Shown: piece by piece, positions 25,791-32,291 of the stretch
Layout: every line of letters starts with the position of its first letter
Position numbering within the stretch: the stretch's first letter is position 1
From: Candidatus Allocopromorpha excrementigallinarum
Lineage (GTDB): Bacteria; Bacillota; Clostridia; Peptostreptococcales; Anaerovoracaceae
Direction: 5' to 3'
Assembly: GCA_018714925.1 (NCBI GenBank)
Contig: DVMP01000141.1
Coordinates: 1-32,291 of the forward strand
DNA: 32,291 bases
Program-made: the position numbers and the translations under genes
The notes under the pieces: generated by a model
Databases searched by the model: none
The model's input: only the letters and a program-made list of their open reading frames with translations
What the model was told of the DNA's origin: nothing

Positions 25791-26711
25791 TCAGTCCAGA
25801 GCGCTTAAATACCTTTCTCCCGTGTCAGGGAGTATAACAACTATTCTCTTTCCTCTGTTTTCTTCTCTGGCGGCGACGATTCCCGCTCCGTAGAGGGCGG
25901 CTCCCGAGGAAATCCCCGCCAGAACGCCTTCTTCAGCGGCAAGGGCCTTCATGGTCTCAAAGGCTTTGTCGTCTTCCACTGTAATAATCTCGTCTATAAG
26001 CTCTCTGTCTAAAACATCGGGTATGAAATTGGCTCCTATGCCCTGTATTTTATGAGGGCCCGCCTTGCCCTGGGACAGAAGCGGCGAAGCCGCCGGCTCC
26101 ACTGCCACGATCCTTATGTCAGGGTTTTTCTCCTTGAGGAATTTTCCCGCTCCGGAAAGGGTTCCTCCCGTTCCGAAGGCTGAGACGAATATGTCCACTT
26201 TTCCGTCTGTATCAGCCCATATTTCAGGACCCGTAGTCATATAGTGAGCCTGTGGATTTGCCGGATTCTCAAACTGTCCTGCTATAATGCTCCCTTCAGT
26301 TTCCCCGGCCAGCTCAGCGGCCTTATCGACGCTGCCCTGCATTCCCTTTTCCCGAGGAGTCAGCACCAGCTCGGCCCCCAGAGCCTTAAGCAGCTTTCTT
26401 CTTTCAATGCTCATGCTTTCCGGCATGACCATTATTGCTCTGTAGCCTCTGGCCGCGGCGGTCATGGCTATTCCCACTCCCGTGTTGCCGCTGGTAGGCT
26501 CTATTATAGTTCCTCCCGGCTTCAGCCTTCCGCTTTTCTCCGCTTCAATAATCATGTTGAAGCCTACCCTGTCCTTTACGCTGCCGGCGGGATTAAATGA
26601 TTCCAGCTTTCCTGTGATTTCTCCCTTGGCCTTGAAAAGCTTTTCCATCTTTTTAAGCCTCAGCAGAGGAGTCCCCCCGATGAGATCTGTAACCGATTCT
26701 CTTATTTTCAT
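25791..26711 (-). CDS. cysK: Cysteine synthase (O-acetylserine sulfhydrylase)
   Basis: PLP enzyme making cysteine from O-acetylserine and sulfide. The 306 residues have the PLP lysine in NPAGSVKDRVG, the substrate loop PTSGNTGVGIA, the phosphate-binding loop FGTGGTLSGAG and the ISSGAA region near the end. Length is typical of CysK/CysM; fine substrate choice cannot be read by eye. AAGGAGGA lies before the ATG, inside the end of the phosphatase gene, with no gap between the two frames, so it is the last gene of the cobalamin unit. Why a cysteine synthase travels with lower-ligand genes is not obvious. Confidence 0.93.
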   Translation of the reverse strand: MKIRESVTDLIGGTPLLRLKKMEKLFKAKGEITGKLESFNPAGSVKDRVGFNMIIEAEKSGRLKPGGTIIEPTSGNTGVGIAMTAAARGYRAIMVMPESMSIERRKLLKALGAELVLTPREKGMQGSVDKAAELAGETEGSIIAGQFENPANPQAHYMTTGPEIWADTDGKVDIFVSAFGTGGTLSGAGKFLKEKNPDIRIVAVEPAASPLLSQGKAGPHKIQGIGANFIPDVLDRELIDEIITVEDDKAFETMKALAAEEGVLAGISSGAALYGAGIVAAREENRGKRIVVILPDTGERYLSALD

Positions 26712-27332
26712 TTAAAAATCCTCCTTTTCCTTTACCTCTCCATTTTCTAACATCAGTATATATCCATGTCCCGGATCGGGAATCCATTGGAAAAAATTAT
26801 CCTTTACCTTTGGAAAGAGACCTTCCAGTATGGCAGCTATGGTTCCTCCGTGACAGACAACCACGGAAAGTATGTCCTCTCCCCTGTGCCTCATGGAAAG
26901 CTCCTTTAAGGCGTGTCGCTTTCTCAGCTCCTTAAAGCCCCTCTGAATCCTTGCGTAAAAATCATTTATGCTTTCTCCTCCGGGAGGAGCCGTCTCTCCC
27001 CTTTCATCCCCTGTCCACAGCCTGTAGTTTTCCGTATTCTTAAGCTGCCTGTGGCTTTTCATCTCAAAATCTCCGAAGTTCATCTCCCTGAGCTCCTCTA
27101 TGCTGTCGTGAGATCTGTCCCCGTATATTATTGAAAGGGTCTCCTCTGTTCTCAAAAGCCCTGTGGTATAAAAATCCGCCTCCTCGCTGAAGGGATATAT
27201 TCCCTCTCCCGTAAGCTTTTTCAGCTCCCTCCTTCCTTCCTCGGCGAGAGGAATGTCAGAGTGTCCGTAATAGAGTCTTTTGAGATTCCCCTCGGTTATT
27301 CCGTGTCTTATTAAGCATATTCTGGATTTCAT
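26712..27332 (-). CDS. cobC: Histidine phosphatase family protein, probable alpha-ribazole phosphatase
   Basis: The 206 residues begin ICLIRHGITEGNLKRLYYGHSDIPLAEEGRREL, the RHG phosphohistidine motif of the phosphoglycerate-mutase-like superfamily. A second catalytic His is in VVVCHGGTIAAILEGL. In CobC this fold removes phosphate from alpha-ribazole-5'-phosphate or adenosylcobalamin-5'-phosphate. The assignment as CobC rests on its place between cobU/cobS-type genes and cysK; the fold alone would allow other phosphatases. Start follows the stop of the upstream gene directly. Confidence 0.8.
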   Translation of the reverse strand: MKSRICLIRHGITEGNLKRLYYGHSDIPLAEEGRRELKKLTGEGIYPFSEEADFYTTGLLRTEETLSIIYGDRSHDSIEELREMNFGDFEMKSHRQLKNTENYRLWTGDERGETAPPGGESINDFYARIQRGFKELRKRHALKELSMRHRGEDILSVVVCHGGTIAAILEGLFPKVKDNFFQWIPDPGHGYILMLENGEVKEKEDF

Positions 27333-27704
27333 CTATTTCTCTCTCTTTCCTATGCCGCAGAAGACTCTTATTACCCGGTCCGCCTCTGCCGCCAGATATA
27401 CCATGAGTCTTCCCGTTTCCTCTCTGTATTTTCTCATAATGGGATCCACAGGCACTATTCCCCGGGAAACATCCCTGCATATGAGCACCTTGTCCCGCCA
27501 TTCTTCCTTTCTTCTTCTGAAAAACTCCCCGGGATCCTCTCCCTCTCTGACACACGCCAGTACAAAGTCCTCTATGGAGCATACAGCGTCCTTTGTAAAG
27601 TCGGGAGTCTTTCCTCCCCGGCAGTCGCTGACTGTCTTCACTCCGAAATTTTCCACAGCGTAATCCAGCTTTCCCTGGTACGCTCCTCCGAATATAAATA
27701 TCAT
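27333..27704 (-). CDS. Short CobU-related protein (P-loop plus RGIVP half)
   Basis: Only 123 residues, against about 180 for CobU. It begins with a P-loop-like IFIFGGAYQGKLDYA and ends with a region resembling the CobU C-terminus: CRDVSRGIVPVDPIMRKYREETG, then AAEADRVIRVFCGI, comparable to NEVGxGIVPxxxxxRxFRDxxG and ADxVxLVxxG. The middle of CobU, including the His/Arg segment that takes the guanylyl group, is missing. CobU phosphorylates adenosylcobinamide and adds GMP. The second CobU relative in this operon keeps the middle but lacks GIVP. It is an intact frame with AAAGGAG before the ATG, so probably functional rather than a fragment. Confidence 0.75.
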   Translation of the reverse strand: MIFIFGGAYQGKLDYAVENFGVKTVSDCRGGKTPDFTKDAVCSIEDFVLACVREGEDPGEFFRRRKEEWRDKVLICRDVSRGIVPVDPIMRKYREETGRLMVYLAAEADRVIRVFCGIGKREK

Positions 27705-27720
27705 CCGATGCTCTCCTTTG

Positions 27721-28545
27721 TTAAGCCGGGAAGAAAAAGCTCCAGGTGAGAGCCGCCGTCACAAGGGCCGCCGTCTCTCCGCTGACTATCATATAGCCTG
27801 AAATGTCTCCGCTCATTCCTCCAAGCTGCTTTCTCGCCCTTCTTCCCCCTATCCAGGAAACAATTCTTTCAGCCGCCGCGGCCGCCGCCAGCGCGGCCAG
27901 GCTCAGGAGGGTTTCCCTCTCTCCGCCGCCCGCCTCTGATATAAACAGAGCCCATATTATTATTACAGCCGCGTAGGTAATAAACATTCCGGGAATACCC
28001 TTCATCCCCCTGGATCTTTTCTTCCCCGTCTCCGCGTACTGACTGCCCTCCATAGGCTCCTTGTTTATAACGTCATATGCGGAAAACTCCCGGGACAGCA
28101 TCAGTACGGCTGTTATAAGCCCTGCCTTTTTAAGGGAAAAACCGTCGGCCATGGAGACCAGGGAGGCCATAAATATCATGGACATAAAGACCAGGGAGAT
28201 GACCGCGAAGGCTCCCACTCTGGAGTCCTTTAATATCCTCCTTCTTTCCTCCATGTCGGGGCGTCTTGAAAGAAGCGCGTCGCTGCAGTCCATGAAGCCG
28301 TCCAGATGTATGTAGCCTGTTATAAAAAAATACATACATGTGAGAAGAACTCCCGTAAGCAGGCTTCCCGCCTCCAGCCAGTCGAGACAGAACCAGACTC
28401 CTCCCAGAAGCGCTCCGGCCATAAGTCCCGTCAGGGGAAACATATTGAGCATGGCGTATCTGTCTTCTTCTTTCCATTTTTTATAGGGACACGGAATTCT
28501 CGTAAAATATCCCCATGCCATTAAAAATCCTCTTATATAATTCAT
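27721..28545 (-). CDS. cobS: Adenosylcobinamide-GDP ribazoletransferase (cobalamin synthase)
   Basis: Integral membrane enzyme joining AdoCbi-GDP and alpha-ribazole(-phosphate) to form cobalamin(-phosphate). Hallmarks: GYFTRIPCPYK near the start, the metal-binding HLDGFMDCSDALLSRR and KDSRVGAFAVISL, and several hydrophobic segments through the remaining length. I use the ATG at 28545 (274 residues) rather than the TTG at 28551, because GGAG lies eight bases before it and it forms the classic ATGA overlap with the cobU stop. Confidence 0.93.
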   Translation of the reverse strand: MNYIRGFLMAWGYFTRIPCPYKKWKEEDRYAMLNMFPLTGLMAGALLGGVWFCLDWLEAGSLLTGVLLTCMYFFITGYIHLDGFMDCSDALLSRRPDMEERRRILKDSRVGAFAVISLVFMSMIFMASLVSMADGFSLKKAGLITAVLMLSREFSAYDVINKEPMEGSQYAETGKKRSRGMKGIPGMFITYAAVIIIWALFISEAGGGERETLLSLAALAAAAAAERIVSWIGGRRARKQLGGMSGDISGYMIVSGETAALVTAALTWSFFFPA

Positions 28546-29078
28546 TTCCAAATCTCCAGGCAGCCGAAGGACACCTCTATTACTCTGTCACAGATCCCGG
28601 CCAGCGTTCTGTCCACATAGGCCAGGCCTCTTCTGTACATTTCCGTAAGCTCGTCATATATATGGGCGTCGTCGTATATGAAATCCGATACAAAGAGGCT
28701 GTGACCCGTCATCTCGGCGAACCGGGCCAGGTCCTCGGCGCACCTTTGGGGAGCCGCCTCGTTTATCTCCCCCTTTTCCGAAAACATCTCGTTTCCCAGA
28801 AGAGCCGTAACGCTGTCCACCAGAAACACTCCATCTCTGTCAACTCCCTTCCTGGTCAGAAGCCCTGTAATATCCCAGCCTCTTTCAAGGGTTGTAAAGC
28901 CCCAGCCCTCTCTGTCGGCTATGTGCCTTCTTATTCTCTCCCTGTCCTCTCCGTCTGAAGGGATCATGGTGGCCACGTAGTAGAGAGGTCTTCCCTCTTC
29001 CTCAGCCTGTCTCTTCGCCTCTTTCTGGGCAAAGGAGGATTTTCCGTTCTTACAGCCTCCGCTTATGAAAAGGTTCAT
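28542..29078 (-). CDS. cobU: CobU-type adenosylcobinamide kinase/guanylyltransferase, divergent C-terminus
   Basis: The 178 residues start with P-loop LFISGGCKNGKSSFAQKEA. The CobU mid-region follows, MIPSDGEDRERIRRHIADREGWGFTTLE, which includes the His that carries the GMP intermediate. The C-terminal third does not carry the usual NEVGxGIVP; it reads VSDFIYDDAHIYDELTEMYRRG and ends DRVIEVSFGCLEIWK. It overlaps cobT by one base (TAATG) and cobS by ATGA, so the three are translationally coupled. Likely the main AdoCbi kinase/guanylyltransferase; the missing motif may be compensated by the short relative downstream. Confidence 0.88.
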   Translation of the reverse strand: MNLFISGGCKNGKSSFAQKEAKRQAEEEGRPLYYVATMIPSDGEDRERIRRHIADREGWGFTTLERGWDITGLLTRKGVDRDGVFLVDSVTALLGNEMFSEKGEINEAAPQRCAEDLARFAEMTGHSLFVSDFIYDDAHIYDELTEMYRRGLAYVDRTLAGICDRVIEVSFGCLEIWK

Positions 29079-30241
29079 TAAAAGCAGTTTCCTTTCCTTA
29101 TTTCCTCAAGATAGCCGTCGTTTATTTCAGCCTCCTCAAAGGTGGCCATATTGCTCATTACATCGCAGGCTCCCTTTATAACGTCAAAGGCTATGGGACA
29201 TCCGCTTCCCTCTCCAAGTCTCATGTCCAGAGCCAGGAAGGGCTTGAGGCCCATAATTTCCACCGCCAGGGAATACCCCTTTTCCCATGACCTGTGAGAG
29301 GCGAACATATATCCTGAAGCCCTGGGAGCCATCAGGAACGCCGACAGGGCCGCCACAGCCGATATGTAGCCGTCGATTACAACAGGCAGTCTGCCGGCCG
29401 CCGCGCCAAGGAAAACTCCCGTCATGGCGCATAGATCAAAACCGCCCATGCGGGCCAGTATGTCCGTCATCATTGAAATTCTTTCACGGCTTTCCGGCTC
29501 CGAGGCCTTTATAAGACCTCCCTTTTTTCTGTAGTCCCGGGAAACCAGGTCCACTATTTTCATTTTTCTCATGTAGCTTTCATCGTTAATTCCACCTCCT
29601 CGGCCGCAGGTACGGCTGCTGTCCTGTCCCGTTACAGCCGAAAGCACCGCCGCGCTGGTGGTGGTGTTCCCTATTCCCATTTCCCCTACTCCGGCAATAT
29701 CAAAGCCCGCCTTACTGACGGCAGCGGCCATTTCCACTCCCGTCTCAATACATCTGAGGGCCTCCTCCTTTTTCATGGCCGGACCTCTGGCCAGATTGTC
29801 GGTGCCCGGTCTTATTCTCCTGTCAACGATTTTATGAGTATCTCTGAGAGGCTGGCTGTCGTAAAGCTCCGCGGGGATAGGCTCCTTTACTCCCACATCT
29901 ACTATGAGAAGCTCGCTTCCGAAGCTTTCGGCCAGAGCGCCCACTCCTGTAAGCCTCCTTGTAAAGTTGACTGTCTGGGCCATTGTCACCGACTGGGGCG
30001 CCGAAGCCACCTTTTCCTCAGCCACTCCGTTGTCGGCGCACATTACGACTACGCAGCCTTTTTTGACAGAGTTTTTCACCTTTCCCGTTATCTCCGCCAT
30101 TTTCACGGAAATATCCTCAAGACAGCCCAGGCTTCCCGGAGGCTTGGCCAGACTTTCCTGTCTGGCGCGGGCCTTCCTGCCCGCCTCTCCGTCTGTGGCT
30201 TTTATGGATTTTATTACCTCAAGCAGTTGATTTTCCGTCAT
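29078..30241 (-). CDS. cobT: Nicotinate-nucleotide-dimethylbenzimidazole phosphoribosyltransferase
   Basis: Transfers phosphoribose from NaMN to a benzimidazole-type lower ligand, giving alpha-ribazole-5'-phosphate. Signatures: SLAKPPGSLGCLEDIS (about 30-45), VVMCADNGVAEEKVASAPQSVT, GEMGIGNTTTSAAV, and the catalytic Glu in RLGEGSGCP (about E344). At 387 residues it is about 30 longer than typical. First gene of the unit. No corrin-ring genes or bluB lie nearby, which points to cobinamide or lower-ligand salvage. Confidence 0.95.
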   Translation of the reverse strand: MTENQLLEVIKSIKATDGEAGRKARARQESLAKPPGSLGCLEDISVKMAEITGKVKNSVKKGCVVVMCADNGVAEEKVASAPQSVTMAQTVNFTRRLTGVGALAESFGSELLIVDVGVKEPIPAELYDSQPLRDTHKIVDRRIRPGTDNLARGPAMKKEEALRCIETGVEMAAAVSKAGFDIAGVGEMGIGNTTTSAAVLSAVTGQDSSRTCGRGGGINDESYMRKMKIVDLVSRDYRKKGGLIKASEPESRERISMMTDILARMGGFDLCAMTGVFLGAAAGRLPVVIDGYISAVAALSAFLMAPRASGYMFASHRSWEKGYSLAVEIMGLKPFLALDMRLGEGSGCPIAFDVIKGACDVMSNMATFEEAEINDGYLEEIRKGNCF

Positions 30242-30295
30242 TTCTTTTCTCCATTCACGGTATTCGCCGTACTCTTTAAAAATACGGTTCTTATT

Positions 30296-30325
30296 ATTGT
30301 AACACTTTCTTTATGGAAAGGGCAA
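30296..30325 (-). promoter_or_regulatory. Promoter of the cob-cysK unit
   Basis: TTGCCC, 18 bases, TACAAT on the minus strand, with a leader of about 48 bases to cobT. The leader can form one of two small competing hairpins around CCGTA/TACGG. It is too short for a cobalamin riboswitch and no B12 box was seen. Confidence 0.5.
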
Positions 30326-30355
30326 TGATATAGTGCATTAATAGGCTTCAGTTTA

Positions 30356-30384
30356 TTGACAAAAGGCTGTAAACATGGTAAAAG
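30356..30384 (+). promoter_or_regulatory. Promoter of the NhaC-type antiporter gene
   Basis: A perfect TTGACA, 17 bases, then TAAAAG on the plus strand, about 50 bases before the ATG. It is divergent from the cob promoter with about 30 bp between the two -35 boxes. Confidence 0.55.
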
Positions 30385-30439
30385 TCTAGAGGGGATGCGA
30401 ATTTAGCAAATCTGTATACATCTGAAAGGAGAAGCAACA

Positions 30440-32056
30440 ATGAACAAAGAAAAACACAGCAGAAGGAGGATTATAGCCGCAGCGGCCCTGGCAGTTATCT
30501 GCTGCCCTGTAATGGTCTTCGCGGCTGAGCAGGAATACGTGCCTGACATGTACGCCACCTTCTGGTCCCTGATACCTCCCCTTGTAGCCATAGTCCTCGC
30601 GCTCATAACGAAAGAGGTCTACAGCTCCCTGTTTATAGGAATTGTCATCGGAGCGCTGTTCTACTCGGGATTCTCATTTGAAGGAACTGTAAACCATGTG
30701 CTTTCAGGAGGCGTCATCTCGGTTCTTTCCGACACCTATAACGTTGGTATCATAGTATTTCTCGTTATTCTGGGAATCATGGTGTGCCTCATGAACCAGA
30801 CGGGAGGCTCGGCTGCCTTCGGAAGATGGGCCAAGGCTCACATAAAATCAAGAGTTGGAGCCCAGCTGGCCACCATACTTCTGGGAATAATGATATTTGT
30901 GGATGACTATTTCAACTGCCTGACAGTAGGAAGCGTTATGCGTCCCGTTACTGATGAAAACAAGGTTTCAAGGGCCAAGCTGTCATATCTCATAGATGCC
31001 ACCGCGGCGCCTGTATGCATTATAGCTCCCATATCCTCATGGGCTGCCGCCGTTACCGGCTTCGTGCCGGGAGAAGACGGCTTCTCAGTTTTTGTGAGAG
31101 CTATTCCTTACAATTTCTACGCGCTGCTTACAATATTTATGATAGTGGCCATAACCGTAATGCGCTTTGACTACGGTCCTATGCGCCTTCACGAGGAAAA
31201 CGCCATTAAGGGAGATATTTACACCACTCCCGACAGGCCTTACGCTGACGCGGAGATTGAGGATGTAAACGAAAACGGCAGAGTGACGGATCTTGTCCTT
31301 CCTGTTATCATCCTTATAGTGTTCTGCGCGGGCGGTATGCTCTACACAGGAGGCTTCTTCTCGGGAGCAAGCGTTGTAGAGGCATTCTCTCAGAGCGACG
31401 CCGCGGCGGGTCTTTCCATAGGAAGCCTGCTGGCTCTCATAATAACCGTGATTTTCTACATGGCAAGGCGTCTTCTCAGCTTCAAGGAATGTATGGCCTG
31501 TGTGCCCGAAGGCTTTAAGGCCATGGTGCCCGCTATACTCATACTCACCTTTGCCTGGACTCTCAAGGCCATGACCGACAGCCTGGGAGCCGCTGATTTC
31601 GTGGGCGACTTTATGAGCACCAGCGCCTCAAGTCTCATGAGCTTCCTTCCTGCCATTATCTTCCTGGTTGGATGCTGCCTGGCCTTTGCCACTGGAACCT
31701 CCTGGGGAACCTTCGGCATACTGATTCCTATAGTTGTATCTGTATTTGCCGGAGCTGACGACACCATGATGATAATGTCCATATCCGCCGCCATGGCCGG
31801 AGCCGTATGCGGAGACCACTGCTCCCCTATATCCGACACCACTATAATGGCCTCGGCGGGAGCTCAGTGCAATCATATAAATCACGTAAACACTCAGCTT
31901 CCTTACGCCATAACAGTAGCTGCCGTATCCTTTGTAAGCTATATAATAGCCGGTTTTATAAAGATCATATGGATAGCTCTGCCTATAGCTGTGGTACTTA
32001 TGTTCCTGACGCTTCTCGTCATAAGGAAAAAGTACGGCAGGGAATCGGAAGTGTAA
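30440..32056 (+). CDS. NhaC-family Na+/H+ antiporter
   Basis: A 538-residue polytopic membrane protein of the NhaC/ArsB-NhaD-like ion transporters. Recognisable stretches are FWSLIPPLVAIVLALITKEVYSSLFIGI, GRWAKAHIKSRVGAQLATILLGIMIFVDDYFNCLTVG, DATAAPVCIIAPISSW, FATGTSWGTFGILIPI and GAVCGDHCSPISDTTIMASAGAQCNHINH, the last being the conserved GDHxSPISDT core. The N-terminus MNKEKHSRRR followed by a hydrophobic run ending in VFAAEQ looks like an added signal-like segment ahead of the usual first helix. The transported ion cannot be fixed by sequence; lactate/malate exchange also occurs in this family. AAGGAG lies eight bases before the ATG. Only plus-strand protein gene here; monocistronic, with a terminator directly after. 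Confidence 0.9.
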   Translation: MNKEKHSRRRIIAAAALAVICCPVMVFAAEQEYVPDMYATFWSLIPPLVAIVLALITKEVYSSLFIGIVIGALFYSGFSFEGTVNHVLSGGVISVLSDTYNVGIIVFLVILGIMVCLMNQTGGSAAFGRWAKAHIKSRVGAQLATILLGIMIFVDDYFNCLTVGSVMRPVTDENKVSRAKLSYLIDATAAPVCIIAPISSWAAAVTGFVPGEDGFSVFVRAIPYNFYALLTIFMIVAITVMRFDYGPMRLHEENAIKGDIYTTPDRPYADAEIEDVNENGRVTDLVLPVIILIVFCAGGMLYTGGFFSGASVVEAFSQSDAAAGLSIGSLLALIITVIFYMARRLLSFKECMACVPEGFKAMVPAILILTFAWTLKAMTDSLGAADFVGDFMSTSASSLMSFLPAIIFLVGCCLAFATGTSWGTFGILIPIVVSVFAGADDTMMIMSISAAMAGAVCGDHCSPISDTTIMASAGAQCNHINHVNTQLPYAITVAAVSFVSYIIAGFIKIIWIALPIAVVLMFLTLLVIRKKYGRESEV

Positions 32057-32068
32057 TTTAGTATTCAT

Positions 32069-32111
32069 GGGCCCTGCATCAGGTTAAAACCCTGGTGTGA
32101 GGCCCTTTTTT
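32069..32111 (+). terminator. Intrinsic terminator of the antiporter gene
   Basis: GGGCC/GGCCC outer stem and CATCAGG/CCTGGTG inner stem with a short loop, followed by TTTTTT. Confidence 0.85.
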
Positions 32112-32160
32112 CATGTTGTAATATATGTATTCCCTGATCTTTGGAGTTGTTTTTAAGGTT

Positions 32161-32209
32161 AAATTAAAGAAGCCGCCGCTCTAACGGTTTTATTCGTTAA
32201 CGCGACAGC
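32161..32209 (-). terminator. Terminator of the gene entering from the right
   Basis: GCTGTCGCGTTAACG pairs with CGTTAGAGCGGCGGC with one mismatch and a few G-T pairs, followed by TTCTTTAATTT on the minus strand. It faces the antiporter terminator, as expected for convergent genes. Confidence 0.6.
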
Positions 32210-32242
32210 TCCTCCCCGCTATCTCACCTTTTCCTCTGAGGT

Positions 32243-32291
32243 CTAACTTTCTTTTTTCTTCCTTCCGTAAAGGACTGCTCCAGTTGCTACT
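32243..32291 (-). CDS. C-terminal end of a probable membrane-anchored protein (partial)
   Basis: A minus-strand frame ends ATGAVLYGRKKKES before TAG. A short hydrophobic stretch followed by a lysine-rich tail is what is seen at the end of membrane-anchored or sortase-anchored Gram-positive surface proteins. A terminator follows in the right direction. Only 15 residues are visible, so nothing more specific can be said. Confidence 0.5.
   Translation of the reverse strand, partial: VATGAVLYGRKKKES

Overview
The window looks like chromosomal DNA from a spore-forming member of the Clostridia (Bacillota), G+C roughly 50 percent. The signs are a SpoIIE-type phosphatase next to tilS and ftsH (an order close to that of Bacillus), AGGAGG-type ribosome binding sites, sigma-A-like promoters, intrinsic terminators, and clostridial forms of the purine enzymes (single-chain PurL, and a stand-alone AICAR transformylase paired with a PurO-type IMP cyclohydrolase). 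No CRISPR array, tRNA, rRNA, phage or transposase gene was found.

Almost everything is on the minus strand. Read in the direction of transcription from the right: (1) a cobalamin lower-ligand unit, cobT-cobU-cobS-cobU'-phosphatase-cysK (30241 to 25791), with a promoter just upstream and a terminator at 25729-25766; (2) a 983-base gap holding a probable plus-strand 6S-like RNA with its own terminator, a block of nested inverted repeats that may be a small non-autonomous mobile element, and the pur promoter with a candidate operator; (3) a purine operon purL-purE-purC-purM-purN-purF-purO-purH'-purD followed by a cytidylate-kinase-like gene and a flavodoxin/ferredoxin fusion, ending at a terminator at 11811-11853; (4) metG, tatD and spoIIE; (5) tilS; (6) ftsH, a PucR-type regulator and glyA. 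The first five codons of another minus-strand gene sit at the left edge. On the right, an NhaC-type antiporter on the plus strand converges on the last 15 codons of a minus-strand gene.

The pur operon covers PRPP to IMP except for purB, and it has no purK. Its most striking member is the PurF homologue. The phosphoribosyltransferase half and the cysteines expected for an iron-sulfur cluster are kept, but the N-terminal nucleophile Cys is Gly and the other glutaminase residues are also changed, so it probably does not hydrolyse glutamine. GlyA, elsewhere in the window, supplies one-carbon units used by PurN and the AICAR transformylase. The cobalamin unit has two CobU relatives, each keeping a different half of the canonical CobU motifs, which suggests division of labour.

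The most novel material is the glutaminase-less PurF, the complementary CobU pair, the 6S-like RNA beside the pur operon, the 231-bp inverted-repeat element, and a probably leaderless tilS transcript. All calls come from reading the sequence; no database search or folding program was run.
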